In this document: positions 40,561 through 53,954 of the stretch, piece by piece
Layout of the letters: each line of letters begins with the position of its first letter
Numbering within the stretch: position 1 is the first letter of the stretch
DNA from: Brugia malayi
Taxonomy: Eukaryota > Nematoda > Chromadorea > Rhabditida > Onchocercidae
Length of the DNA stretch: 64,000 nucleotides
Direction of reading: 5' to 3'
Assembly: GCF_000002995.4 (NCBI RefSeq)
Contig: NW_025062476.1
Coordinates: 14,007,001 to 14,071,000, forward strand
Notes under the pieces: generated by a model
Database searches by the model: none
Told to the model about the DNA's origin: nothing
The model's input: only the letters and a program-made list of their open reading frames with translations
Made by a program: the position numbers and the translations under genes

Positions 40561-41769
40561 GATAGTTTATTGAAGTGGTATAGAGACTAGACTATTGCAA
40601 ACATGCCATTAATCTATAAGAAACAATTATGGGAAATAACCGTAATTAGTAGTTAAAGAATACAAGATAATCAATCGAACGAAAATACAGCTAAACATAA
40701 AACATAAGTTTAAATAACTGTTTGCACAATAATTATGTGACAATGAATAGTAAATGATTATCTGATTACAGCTTAATGACTAACTATATATGGGACAGAA
40801 GTTATGATCTAAATAAGGGGAATATAAACTAATGATTTGCTATCTACGAATGTTTCTATCGTAGATAGTACAATAACGAAATCTTAAGAAAGAGAGCTCA
40901 TTTCCTCTTTTTTTCGCATTTTCTTTGCAAGTGAAGGAATAGATACAAAACAAGCAGAATTAACAAATGATTTAAGAATTTGTATATAATTAAAAAAAAA
41001 GAGAAAAAGAAAGAATGGAAGGAAGTAAAAGTGTACCATTTTTGATAATAGGGAATAGATATGAGCAATATGAACGAAAGTTTATTTTACATTTAATAAA
41101 GAATACCCAATATTTAAAAGAATATTCAAATTATCAAAGATACATTTAAAAGAATGTCACAAAACTATCTCATCAAACTGACTTGAGTCACAAAAGTCGA
41201 ATGTTACGGCAAGTGTCAAAACAGTTCATTAAATAGAATACATAATTAGCCATGATATCAAAAACGCAATAAATCATAATGACAAGAGAATTTCATTAAT
41301 ACTATAATGTTACGACCACAGAAATTCCAGGAGGGACAGATTCAGCTTAGTGTTTGCGATGTACGTAATAAGCAATGAAAGTATTTTTCCCTATTTCCCT
41401 CGAAATTTTGAATTTAAAACCAGTTCGTTAGCTCACTTTAATGAGCATATCATTTGGATACCATTTGAATTAATCACAGAAAAATCCTGAATGGCGCAAT
41501 AAAAATCTAGTAATACCAGAATTTTACAGAAACTCTGCATAATACGTTAACTACTGAAAAACAACATTTAGGAGAAATACTAACTAAGCCTAAAGAAATC
41601 TGTTCGTTACTACAAAACATTAAATAATTCGAATAAGCTAAAACGAACAGGAAAACAAATAAATGATATTGCAGAGCACTAGCATCTATGCGCTATTATA
41701 AAAAACGACCTACTCGATGAAATAGTTTCATTTCTAATTACAACAAAAAGGACATATGTGTAGGAGCTT

Positions 41770-44700
41770 TTATGATTTTGTGTTATCATGAACATTATGG
41801 ATCCTTTCGAGAAGATGATAGTTACCGTAAACATTGTTAGAACCGGTTATAAATGGGATATAAAATGAGCGATAAACCGGATGAGAATAAGATGACAGCA
41901 GAAATTTTTTCTTCACTACCGAGCGCCAAATGTTTGTCTATAAATTGTGTGAAACACTTATTGTAATGGAATTAAATTAGCTACTAGATTCTCAATCAGA
42001 TTTCAGTATTGCGTTTTCAGCGAAAAAGGAAATTATACATGCAATTTCATTTGCGATTTATTCTATGACAAAATCATTTTGTGAGAATTATTTAGCTACA
42101 ATTATTGACAATAATTATAAATAGTCACGTGCACGCTACTAAAAACAATGAAAATCGATTAAGGAAATGAAAAATATGAAAATAAAGGGAACCTTACTTG
42201 TTCCGCATAATTGGGCTCAAGTACAGTAGTGTCCAAAGTTTCTAAATCAATCAAAAAATCACACTGTCCAATATCTATATACCTGAAAATATGGATTCAA
42301 CATAAAATTTTCAAATAGATTCAACAAAGAATTTCGAAGACTTTCAAAGATATATCAGTATGAACAAATTTGATGGAGCTGCAACGATTTCTAACTAGTA
42401 TTAAATCGTATGTATGACTGAAAATGATCGCGCGGAAAAGCCAATTAAACCAACAGAGAAAATACTTATTCCTTGGTTATTATTATACAACACTAACCAA
42501 CAATTATATTTCATTATAATTTCATACTATTTAATTTTTTTTTATTGCAATGTCCAAAGACTTTAATAAAAGAAGAAAAAAAAAATAAGTCTGAACATAA
42601 ATTCAGAAATTTATACCAAGAGTACAGTACTACTAACCGACTAATTTCTTCCCGATTGAGATCGTTCATATCTGTTGGTATAACACGTGTGACTTCGGGC
42701 AAAAAACCTTTCATATATGGTTTTGGTAGCAAACCAGTAAATTCGCTTTTTATGAAATTCAATTCCGCAACCAGTACTTGATTTTTCTTGTTTTTAATAC
42801 CGGATGGTAGAAAGAAAGAAGATGGAAATCGATACCATTCCTTACCGATACAAATATGTATCACCATGCTATTCTAAAAACGCAAAATTATTTTCCATAT
42901 AGTTGTTAAATTTTGAACAAAATTTAAACAAATGTTAAATTTAAACAAACTGCCTAACCTGGGAATAATCATGATAAATTTTGTAAAGTTTATTTTTGAA
43001 GATTTTTATTATTCGACTATTACCAACGCTAACAAAAATTAGCAAAAATTTAAATAAAGAAATTTTTTACCAACTTTTACAAAAAAGAAAGTTAATACCT
43101 TACATTTAAATATCCCAGCACTTCGTTTTATGAACATTAAGAGCTATTTCTATCAGTTAATTAAAAACCTACATTTTCAGCACTAAATAATTCATTATGA
43201 TTAGTGTAATTAAGCATATGTTTGTCGAGCACTTTGTAAAGTTCCACTGGAGAGAAGAAATTCCGATAAAGTGCAGCTGAACGGGAAACAGACATAACCG
43301 AGAATATCATCAACCATCCAATAACGCATGCTTGCCAAAAGCTTCGTGATCTACCACCAAGCAGATAAATGCCAACTCTGAAATGATTACTAAGCAAAAA
43401 GTAGTTGGAAATAATTTGAAAAAAAGGACGAAGAAAGTAAATAAACAGTAAATAAAAGAAAGATCAGAGAATAAAACATTCTAAACATAATATCAGGTAA
43501 AGAAGTTACCGAGGCAAAGCATCAAGTGTAACGGCTGCTAAAACAGCTAAAAGAGGATAAACTGGGAACAAAAACCGTTCCTCTTTATGAGGTTGCAAGA
43601 AAAATACTGCAAACCACAGCATAACTGATAGGAAAATAAAAAGAACTGGTAAAAAACGTCTCCAATAAACCAATGACATCTCTGTAAAAATTGAATTGAA
43701 TTTAATTCAAATTTCATCAAAGAAAGATATTTTTTTTAAAGCATATTTAAAAAAATAGCGATATGATAGCAACTGCATCCATAGTCAACTTAAAGTTATA
43801 TGATTTCATATAGCTTTAACAGTTCAGTGGAAAACTAAATTCAAACCACTGAAAACAGTAACACAAAAGTAAGAAATCAGCTCTTAAAATGGCAATTATC
43901 GAAATGACCTCGAGCTATGCAGTGAACTAATTGCCGAGATGAACGTGTCAAAACATATGCCAAGCCTGCAAACGGTACCGAAAACGGAAATAGGATAATA
44001 ATAACATTCCAGTTAAGCAATAAATTCTTGATGTAAAATTTTACATCTTCAATACCATACAGGTTTGGTCCATGTGAGGAAAATACATTGTACAGAACAA
44101 TGTTTAACGGAGCCTAAAAATGATGCCAAAACCAATTATAAAATCTTCAAAATTTTTTGAAATGCTTCAAATGTGAACTGTTTTTAAAATAAAATTTGAA
44201 AAATCGGATGTATGAAAGAAAAACAAATTTTTTTGGGACATTATTTGTAATGTATATTAGCCATGGTTATTTGGACAAATTTGCACAAGTCAAAAAAACT
44301 CATAATAATTCTTTTTAATGCAAACAGATCAGGGGTCAATCCAAAACAAAACATTATATTCTAAAACAAAAAAACAAAATAAAGATAAAATATTATAGTC
44401 TAAAAAAGTAGCAATGAAATAATGTAATGCATTTTTTAATAAATACAAGATTGAACTCACCAAAACGATCTTACCAAAGTAATATGCATCAACAGTAACC
44501 AATGCTATAACGATAGTGGAACCAGCAATTAATGCATAATTACAAAAGGTAAATGCTAATTCACGAGGTCGAACAACTAACATTTCCAGAACAATCGGTA
44601 AACCAAGTATGGCTGCAAATGGCCAACTAACCAATGCACTCACCGCGGTAAACGATATTGCTAGCAACCTAGAAGCAAAATTCAAAAAATATTTATTATC

Positions 44701-47242
44701 AAGTTTCAAAAATAAACTATTTCAACAAGATGTATAATTAGTGTGACTCTCAGAACTATCATTATGCCTAAACTCAAAATTACTGCATATTTCAAATCAA
44801 GATGTAGTTACTGGTACATGTTTTCTCCTAACAAATTAAAAGAAAACGAGTGTTGACTGTAAATTAAACACATGCTGAATTCTAATTTATAAATTTAATT
44901 CCCCAAATATATTCCTTTTTTTTTGTTAACACAAAATAGAATATATTTGAAAGAATATCTAGATTAGCAAACTAAATGAAAAGGAACCATTCTTCATTGA
45001 TGTATGCTGCAATAGCAAACAAATTTGCTGACATACTGAATGATGATGGAAGAAATGCACAGCTGAAATATCTAGTTTTTCACCAGTTGTCGTGTATAAG
45101 ATATGCAATTCAATAAAGCTAATTTAATTTAAGTTTTAATTTAACTTAAATCTTGCATTTCTTACCTAAATTTCTGGAAATAGCATTATCAAAGAAATGA
45201 TCTAAAAAGAGTATTTTCTCTAAGTATGTAAATAACTAGCACTGAACCTAAATTAATTATTTTTTTTTTTTTTTTTTATTAAATGTTAAAAATATATTTA
45301 TTAAATGCTAAAAAGAAATAACATGCTTTCTTATTAAATTAATATATAATCTGATTCAGTATGCTATTTATTTTTTTCATAGAGTGGAAAAAAAGTTCTA
45401 TTTCTGTTTCATTTTCATAATTTTTATGGTTTTAAATGATATTTAAAATATACCCACATTTTAAAGTTAAAAGTACTGCAAAAAGAATCATCAAATTCTT
45501 CAATGCAAATTTCAAAGAAAACGAAAATTTTCAATAAATAACCCCGAAAACTAAACCTTTTTGATTAGTATTACGAAGAAAGTAAAACCTTGCGATGAAC
45601 ATTCCAGCTGAAAGTGATGTTAACACAACATATATTCGAGCAATACCGTTTCCGAACCGTGAACAAAGTGCTTTATACATTTTTATTTCAGCACCTACAT
45701 TAAACAATCCCAGTACGCAACGCATTGTAATGAAAACGCTCGATTTGTTAGCAAAAAATATTGTTTTCAGTATTGCAGCGGGTCCATAATGCATTAATAT
45801 GTATAAATATGATCTGAAATTTGAGTCACCTTTAAAAATATCCTGACCAAAGCTCCCGCTTACGTAATAATACAAACAAATAGTGACAGACATTAATAAA
45901 AAAGAAAACAAAAACCATGAATAAGTAACAACTGATAACATTGTAAATGATGTTGTTCTAACTGGTACTCATCACTTCAGTTAAAACAAGATCATTCACC
46001 ACGTTATCAATGTTGGACTTTGAAGACGGTTAGAAAAATGACTTGAACAGCTAATCATCTAAGAAGAGCGTTACGACTTAGCTGCAATTGTGCGGTTGGT
46101 TTTTAAGAATATTGAAATGGTGATATGTTATAAGTAAACAAATATAATGTAGTAACATGTGCTATATAATACAATCGAAGGAATGTGAATGATTTACATC
46201 ACTGACCATTTCAGGTAAGCCAGTTCTGTTCAAGCTATTGATATTTTGTCTTTGGCATATATTTATCATCAGCAGTGCAGAAGTTTTATCAAAGACTGAA
46301 TAATGTTCATAGATTCTGGAGATAGAAAAGAACGGCTACTTATGAATACTAACTATACTTATGTAATTCGGTGCTCTGGACTATTGGGATATGATCCGAA
46401 AATGAGTAGTTTTCATCAGTTCCTGCTAATCTGAATATAGAACGAACCGTATAGCATAAACAGGTGAGTATTCCCAAGTCTGAAAACCGGTACCGTAGAG
46501 AAATAAATGAAGCGGCTCCCAGTAATTGTATACTTCATCGCAATCACTTATTATACTCCACATTGCGGCGGAAATTCTAACGGAAAATACAATCTGAAAA
46601 AAAAAAAAAAAAAAAAAAAAAGAAAAACTAGTGGTAGGACAAATTTTTTTAATCACTAAATTACTGTTATGTTGAAATAACACTTTCAAATGAAATTACT
46701 TTCCAAAGATCTTACAGAGAAAATGGATGGTCGAATGATCCGTATGTATGGATTTCCCGTGAATGTTAAACAAATCTCACAAAGATAAATCTGGATATGA
46801 GTGATGTAATAGGATTTGATGAAGCACAATCATGAAGGTAATCGGATAAATCACTTAACATTGCATCCATCCTATCATTTAATAAAGTTTACCAATCAAT
46901 TTTATAGAAAAAAAAGGTAAAATATATTAACTCTACCTTTTTTCTTTACCGAAAAAAAAATCTTTTAATCCAAAAAGTTAAATTTTATCAAAACATGAAA
47001 ATTTAACTAACTTTGAAAATTGATGCAACCGATGGCTGCCATTCCAAATCCATTTGTCCTCCAGGTATGTAAAGTTTAGAAAATGAATCCAGTGCTGGAT
47101 AATTCCAAAGTACGTTAGCCTGAAGCGGTGAAAGTGCTGATGGCTGTTCATCCGCCGCTACATTATCTGTTGGTGATAGACGTGATCGTATTACTATTCG
47201 ATTCGATGTACGTTTTACCAATGACATATTCTTCTTTGTCAT
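41770..47242 (-). CDS. algn-9: ALG9-type alpha-1,2-mannosyltransferase
   Basis: Eleven minus-strand exons in gene order: 47242-47012, 46593-46448, 45813-45589, 45062-44988, 44668-44461, 44113-43909, 43681-43510, 43377-43173, 42873-42638, 42282-42198 and 41937-41770. Phases agree and give 574 residues (human ALG9 about 611). ALG9 is a multi-pass ER membrane enzyme that adds alpha-1,2-mannose from dolichol-phosphate-mannose to the lipid-linked N-glycan precursor in the lumen. Family signatures: DCDEVYNYWEPLHLFLYG, GFQTWEYSPVYAIRSY, CAFLPSSFSM, SWPFAAILGLPIVLEML, DAYYFGKIVL, HGPNLYG, QPHKEERFLFPVYP, CIGKEWYRFPSSF, VIPTDMNDLNREE, DFLIDLETLDT and RSFYIPF near the end. HKEERFLFP is a family hallmark. 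The start is the first ATG after a TTTTTGTAG acceptor (4 nt away), typical of a trans-spliced leader. The final exon was found by its match to the ALG9 C terminus. The symbol follows Caenorhabditis usage. Confidence 0.94.
46597..46621. repeat. Poly-A tract next to an ALG9 acceptor
   Basis: About 25 A on the plus strand. On the gene strand this is the uninterrupted T-tract directly before the TTTCAG acceptor of exon 2. Confidence 0.9.
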
Positions 47243-48241
47243 AAGACTACAAAAACACCACAACGTAGAAATAAACATATAGTTTCAATAGATTTTGTGA
47301 TTCGACGAAATCTCAATGGAATAACGAATAAAAAGATAACAAAGAACAAAAAAAAAAGAAATAAAAAAGAGGAATATTGTTCATCACCAAAGGTGGAAAT
47401 ATAATGCATCAAGCGACAATGTTATTATTGATACTGCTTTTTCCCTTGTTAATTGTAAATTGCGTTTTAATAAAATTTTAGCAAAGCTCTTTAAATTTTC
47501 AACTTAAATATATTTTGATAATTTTATCGGGAATTTCATCCCCGATTTCGTTTAGTTTTTTCTTTTCATAACATTAAAAATGTTATCAGAAAAAAAATTA
47601 TAAAAAATTCCGGAAACAAAATCATCAACGCTTACTGAAATTCCGAAAGGACTGCCTACCACGAGAAGACGTAAAAGTAACGTGAAGAGGAGATGAATAC
47701 CCCTGGAAGAAGTGAGTAATTGTAAGAGGGATAGGTTGTTGCATAAATCGTCCGTCGTAAAGGATATTCCGTCACGAAGTGAAAATGGGTGTTGCAGGAC
47801 TTACGTAACCTGAAGTGAGATAGAAGTTACGTGGAATCTAAAGTAAGTTAAGTTAAAGCTACTTGAGTTTTAGAATTGGAAATATATGTAGGAAGCTAAG
47901 AAATTATTAAAGTGTATTTATGGTCGGCAATATTAAAAAGGTTCCCTAGAAGGTTATGTTGTCGAGAATTTCCTCAAAAGTTTTGACGTTTTAACGAAAT
48001 ACGAAGTTAATGGAGGTCGTTTTCTTTTTTTTTTTATCAAAAGAGTTTAGTAGATCGGAGTGGTACTGTACGAACTTCTCGTGGCGAAATGAGTACAGAG
48101 CAGTCAATTTTATTTTTTAACGTTTCTATGGTACATATGTTTTGTGATCTGTAAGATTTTATTAATGAAGTTATACATTTTGTTAATGAAATTATATTCG
48201 AGTGTTAATGAACTTATGCGTTTCATTTGTGATTTTCAGAA
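47243..48241. promoter_or_regulatory. Shared divergent promoter region of ALG9 and crn-3
   Basis: The two genes are transcribed away from each other from this 1-kb interval. From 47640 to 47860 the sequence is less AT-biased and contains an inverted pair, ACGTAAC at 47803-47809 and GTTACGT at 47826-47832. Both ends finish in trans-splice-type acceptors: TTTTTGTAG 4 nt before the ALG9 ATG and GATTTTCAG 2 nt before the crn-3 ATG. No open frame was recognised. Promoter activity is inferred from position. Confidence 0.5.
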
Positions 48242-51200
48242 ATGAGTGGAGAACAGTCAGCTAGCAATTCCAGCGATATATTAGATTCAATAAAAGTATG
48301 GATTTCTTTTATAAAAAATTTGAAAAAATAACTGTTACGAAGAAAATATTCCACTGATATAGTTTTTTTTTTTTTTTTTTTTTTTCGAAATTTAAATAGT
48401 TTTATACTTTTTAATGCAAAATTGTCAACACTTAATTTCTCCAAATGTTTCACTAATGTTTCCATAAGTCCCAAATAATAACCATGCATTTTAGTCTTTT
48501 TATTTTAATTTATTTGTATAGCTTTTACATTCTTAGGTTCTCGAATGGTAATGAAATTCTTTTCGTTATATTATTAGATGATTTCCGACGATAATATATG
48601 CTTTAGAATGTGAAATTATGTGCAGTTCGAGCTGTTGGAGAAGCAAATGCTTTACCGATGCGTGCTGAAGGTTATGAACTGTATGCAAGCTTTCCGGTGT
48701 ATGCCAATCTTATGTTGGAACAACAGAGAAGGATTACTGTTATGTAAATTATACATATATATGTTCATATTTCCTTACGATTTCAACTTCTCTGCTTCTT
48801 TTGCTTCTCAATCAAGCATTTTTCTTCATTTTCAGGTTACGTGAAGTATTGCAGAACGCGGGTTGTCGAATTCCATTACCAACAAGGATAAGTGATCTTG
48901 ATGAATTCTTGGATCGTATTGTTGAGGCAAACGATAGTATCTGCGAACGAGCGGTATGACATCAGTTATATCTAAGGTTTGTACAAAATTTGTTCATACT
49001 CTTCATCTGTCTAATTTATTGCAGGGTATCTTACTTGATTTGCTACAAAAAGCTAGACGTATGGAAGAGGTGGTTGTACCACAGCAAATTCTTGATGCGG
49101 AAAGTACAGTTGCATCTGAACAAACATTATTTGAGAGACAGGGACGTTATGCTGCACTTTTACGACGTTTACCTGGATATAAGGAAAAATTGTCATCACC
49201 AGCGATTACTACTGCAGTTCCTTTGCTGGTAAATTTGCTTCCCAAAAATTGTAACGTGCAATACGTATTTATGTTGTTATTATTAAGTAATTTATGCATA
49301 TATTTTTATAAACTTTTTTTAAGGGGAGTTATATGCACAACTGTAGTAATGAATTGTTCTCTTTTTCAGACTCCAACTGATAAACACAAAAGCTTTCTTT
49401 TTTTTTTGAATTCTAAAAAGCTGAGATAATGTTATATGTGTAGCGCAACCATGGCACGACTTTTTATAGTTGGGCTCTTGTAAACCACCACCGTATCCAT
49501 ATCATGTCTTTCAAATGGAAATTTCATTTCTATATTTTTATTTGAAATCTGAAAAGGATAAAAACAATTTTTAACGACAAAAACTTGATTTGGGTAATCC
49601 ACTTGCAGACATCCAAGGAGAAACCGCAAATTGTTTTTGGGATTGAAGTTGATAATAGCTTTGCGGAATTCAAGCCAAAACTAAAGGAAAAGCATCATGC
49701 TGTGGAAAATTTCGTAAAGAATTTACAAATTGTTGACTGTGATAATGATGGTAATCAAAGTACTATGTGGCACAACGATCAGGGAACGAATTTACATCCT
49801 TATCACAGTGAACTGAATCATTTTAAGGTTATAATCTTTCCTTTGGTATCTTAATGATTTTTCCGTACTCTACTTTTTCTTTCTGTCAGGAGATCATACT
49901 TCAAGTGAGTATCAGTGGAAGGTGCGTCGATTTCCTTTGATGACCTCGAAATTCTTTGCCTCTTTTTTTTCAGATTCCGGGAAGGCAGTTAACCATCGGA
50001 GTAGTTGAACCGCTGAAGGCACTATCGGACACTGAATTGGTATACGTTGATACGCTAGAGAAGTTAAGAAGTTTACGAGATGTTTTGAACAAGGAACAAG
50101 AATTCAGTGTAGATCTTGAGGTATCGTTTATTTCTGCTTATGAAAGCAATATTGTTGAACCGTGTTGCTCGCTTATTTTCTGAAAAGTTTCATTTGTTTT
50201 ATTTGAAAAAGTTGTGGCTCTGAAAACTTTACTTCTGTTCATTTTGATCTTATAAACGACTACATGCTTCGACAGAAAATTAATATTTTTCAGCATAATG
50301 CGCAACGTTCATTCCTTGGATTAACTTGTCTGATGCAAATTTCAACACGTCAGATGGATTACATTATTGATCCTTTTCCATTATGGAACGATATGCATAT
50401 CCTAAATGAGCCATTTACGGATCCAAACATATTGAAGGTAATTAATATATTAGGAAATTTCGAAAGTTCTACTTTTAATACTATTTCAAATATGAGCTTA
50501 AATAAATTCAGGTTTAAAAATACTATCATGAATCGGATTGTTAGAGTTTCGGGGCGTAATAACATATCGAAATAATTAGTGTATTATTTTAGCAGGATGG
50601 ATAAACGGTTATTATCATTAGCTATATGCTAGATCAAAATAGCGCATGTAGAAATCCTTTTATCTTATTATTTTCAATTTTAATATCACTCATTTTCTAG
50701 GTTTTTCACGGGGCAGATTCGGATATTGTTTGGTTGCAACGAGATTTTGGCATTTATGTTGTTAATATGTTTGACACATATAAAGCAATGAGAGTGCTTA
50801 ATTTTTCAAAATTTTCTTACCAACATTTGGTCCAAACTTGTTGCAACCACACTTTAGATAAGAAGTTTCAAAAAGCTGATTGGCGTTTAAGGTACGAATT
50901 TCTTGCTAGTTTTAACAAAATTCGTCAAAGTTTCCAGTATTATCCTCATTAGTTTTACTGCATATTCCTCGGAAATATTATCCATATATTTGATTATAAA
51001 CTGTAAAATTGTCTTTTTAATGAAATATTGTTTTGTCTTTCTAGGCCACTTACGATTGCTCATAAGACATACGCTAGAAGTGATACTCATTATCTGTTAC
51101 ACTGTTATGATCAACTTCGTAAAAGACTTCTCAGTCAGGAAAATGCTGCTAACAATCTTCTCGAATTTGTTTACAATGAATCTGCTCAAACTTGTCTTAC

Positions 51201-53907
51201 TGTCAGTTTTCGTAATTCTTTCTTCTATCTTTTCCTCGAAAATTGATTAAGAATAATGATAGTGAATTAAGAGTAATGAATTAATAAAGTAAAATGCTAT
51301 ATAATACTTGCTTGTGTTATGCAAAGTAGAAACTTTGCATTAGAAAGATTTATGGCATTACTTTCTTCGTGAATTGGAAAGTTTAACTCCTACCTTCCTG
51401 TATTTGATTTTCATCCTTTTGACTGTTTTTTTCTATTTAAAGGTTTATAAAAAGCCGAAGTTTGAAAGTGATGGATATGAAAAATTATTGGTAGGAAGGA
51501 AACCCCTGAATTCTCGTCAGCAGTTTGCTTTGGCAGCTTTGTGGAAATGGCGTGATGAGCGCGCAAGAACGGATGATGAAAGTCCTCAGTATGTCTTGCC
51601 GTGTCACATGATGCTACAGATTGCTGAGGTTTCTTGGTTATTTCATTCTTTTGCTATTTTCTGATTTGGTTAATAAAGAGTTTCGTAGGATCTCTTTTTC
51701 ATTAAATGAATTCCTTTGATAAAATTATTTTTGTTCTCTCCATAAAAATGGATCTTTTAAATTGTAGTTGGTTGTTCATTCTCGTTATTTCCAGGTACTT
51801 CCTCGGGAAATGCAAGGCATTCTGGCATGTTGTAGTCCTGTTCCAGTGCATGTTAAGCAAGAATTACATATTTTACATCAAATCATTAATACATCACGCG
51901 ATCAACCACTTGTAAAACGTCCAATTTATGCACCAAATATTGGTTCGTTGACATTAGAAGGTGTCACATCGCAACTGAATAAAATGAATGCAGTTAAAGC
52001 AATGCTAAGGTTGGCATTAGAATGATACTTTTGATAACCATTTTCACTTACATTTCTTAATTTTAAACATTTTAATTTCTTAAATTGTCGATATTTTACG
52101 TGGTTGATACGCAAAACATCATTATTATCTATTATTGTTTCTTTTTATTTGCAGTTATTGATTTAAAAAATCTTTTTCTTTAAGAATTCGTTCAATAAAT
52201 ACTAAAATTTAATTTTTATACTTTTAATTTTAGCGGTAAATTAATCAGTTTCAGGAATTATAGAAAAAATTCGTATAACTCTTGTAAATTAAAACCTAAC
52301 AGAAATTATTCTTTCACATACTCCTAATTTTAATTATGATTTTTCTTGTTGATGACTTTCTTTTAAATCTGTTTTGCTTTATTACAATTTTTCTGACTCA
52401 CATTTGTTTTTGCAATAGTATCTTCTTTCCAATTTGTCTATTTCTGTTAAAAAGAAATTGGTCTTTTCATTATTTTATCTTTTCTAGGTGTCATTTGGAT
52501 TTTTCATCAACCAAATATAATGAAGAAATTCGTGACATTGTTACACAACATGATGACAAAGTGAAGTGTGAAAACGGTGCAACAACAGGTAGTGGTGATG
52601 GCTTCCTTTCAACAGAACTTTATACAATTGGTGAAGATAATGAAATGGAAAGTGAACGTTTAACTAAAGTTATGGAAAAATTGGAAGACTGGGCAACTCC
52701 TTATGAGTGCTATCGGATTGCTATAATTGAGCAAAGTTCGAAGGCAAACAGCGAGGTATTACAACATTAATCAAATGAATGATTTGTTAAATAGAACTAT
52801 GACGGTGCTTCCAGTAAAATATTCCTGTCAAAGGCGAATTCGTACTGATTTCTTTCATTGGATTATATAATATGATCAGATCACGAGGAAACTAGCGAGT
52901 AGATTTTATTGCAGTGTAAAGAGAAGAACGAAAAAACAGCGAAAAGGGAACAAAGTGCTCCAGAAGAAAAGAAATTATGGTCGCATCTTGATTCCACTAC
53001 AAATAATCCAGGATTTACTGAAGAAAAAGTTTTTTTTTTTTTTTTTTTTTTTTTTGCGTATACTCTTTTGGTTTATCCTCGCTGTCTTTCTTTAATTCTT
53101 CACATTTTCACTTTTTTTTTTTTAATTCACTGAAAATAAGTTTTTTTTTTTTTTTTTTTATCTTTGTATGCACTACGTAGATGATATCTCCGATATTATT
53201 GCAGTCTTCATACTTCCATTAGTTTGATATTGTTTATTTAAGAGAAAAACAGCTGTTAGTGAAGATGGAACGAAAAGTATGGCCAAGTCAATACATTGCT
53301 TTTTTTATTTTCTTTTTAAACAGGGAATTAATTCTTCTTAACTCATTTTTTTTTTAATGTATATATTCATTATTGTGTTTACATTTTAGATGGCAGCCAG
53401 TGAATTGCAAATGGAAAGTGAAAAGAGAAAAAATGCTGAAGAAGAGATGAATATTTACGAGGAAATGACCTTAACAAAAAATGAGTTAAAGAAAAGGAGA
53501 AAACGAGTACGATTTTCATCTAGCATTTTGTACAATATCGTTTCGCTACACTTTCCATGTTGATTTTGAATTATTTCTATGTTTTCTTTAAAAAAAAAAA
53601 AAAAAACATTCGATGAGAGAGTACTGCAGGGCGCAGGTGAAATTAATATCGCATTGATGAACGATGTAAGTGAAATACAAAAAAGCAGTGTAGAAGCTGT
53701 GGGGAAACGAGGTCGAAAAAATAATTGGACCGATGCAGGGGAAAAGTGTGATCAACGAGTTGACTACAGTACCTTTAATCCTGATATTTTCAATAGTTAG
53801 TTTTACCTTGCAATATTATTTACTTGTTTTATAATAATAAATTTAGTTTTTTTTTTTTTTTCTATTAAAATCTAGAATTCGGTTATTCGTGGTTGAAATT
53901 GAATTAG
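48242..53907 (+). CDS. crn-3: Exosome 3'-5' exoribonuclease EXOSC10/Rrp6 (CRN-3)
   Basis: In-phase exons: 48242-48295, 48607-48743, 48836-48953, 49025-49228, 49609-49827, 49890-49904, 49974-50120, 50294-50437, 50701-50891, 51045-51201, 51443-51628, 51795-52009, 52488-52755, 52915-53028, 53390-53506 and 53630-53795, with a provisional last exon at 53876-53907. About 827 residues (human 885). The N-terminal part is the PMC2NT domain that binds the C1D/Rrp47 cofactor. The DEDD-Y catalytic core has Exo I (EFSVDLEHNAQRSFLG), Exo II (VFHGADSDIVWLQRDFG) and Exo III (ARSDTHYLLHCYD) with the expected Asp, Glu and Tyr. An HRDC domain follows (LNSRQQFALAALWKWRDE, YVLPCHMMLQIAEVLP, GILACCSPVP). The enzyme trims and degrades nuclear RNAs with the exosome; in C. 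elegans CRN-3 is also a cell-death-related nuclease. The start lies 2 nt after a TTTTCAG acceptor. Odd points: a 15-nt exon at 49890-49904 and an unresolved 3' end, with a basic tail at 54045-54194 as an alternative. Confidence 0.93.
53031..53055. repeat. Poly-T tract in a crn-3 intron
   Basis: About 25 T starting just after the donor at 53029. A second T-run follows near 53142-53159. Confidence 0.85.
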
Positions 53908-53954
53908 TTAGTTCCAAAAATATTATAAAAATGCGAACTTGAAATTTTCAATAG

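Larger units (their letters stand above)
29961..41769. other. Long convergent intergenic region (11.8 kb) with repeats
   Basis: The gcs-1 and ALG9 genes converge on this stretch. I find no gene I can firmly support. It contains GA/CT runs (31176-31212, 33972-34015), TTA/AAT trinucleotide arrays (about 35895-35990, 36265-36345, 37379-37462, 40284-40316), a TG/TGTA array (37866-37931), the 35-bp minisatellite (38888-39272) and a 26-bp direct repeat (40507-40560). Two islands of less repetitive, less AT-biased sequence occur at 32820-33060 and 37680-37865. One minus-strand block at 37272-37367 looks like a first coding exon. Everything else is AT-rich and unremarkable. Confidence 0.6.
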
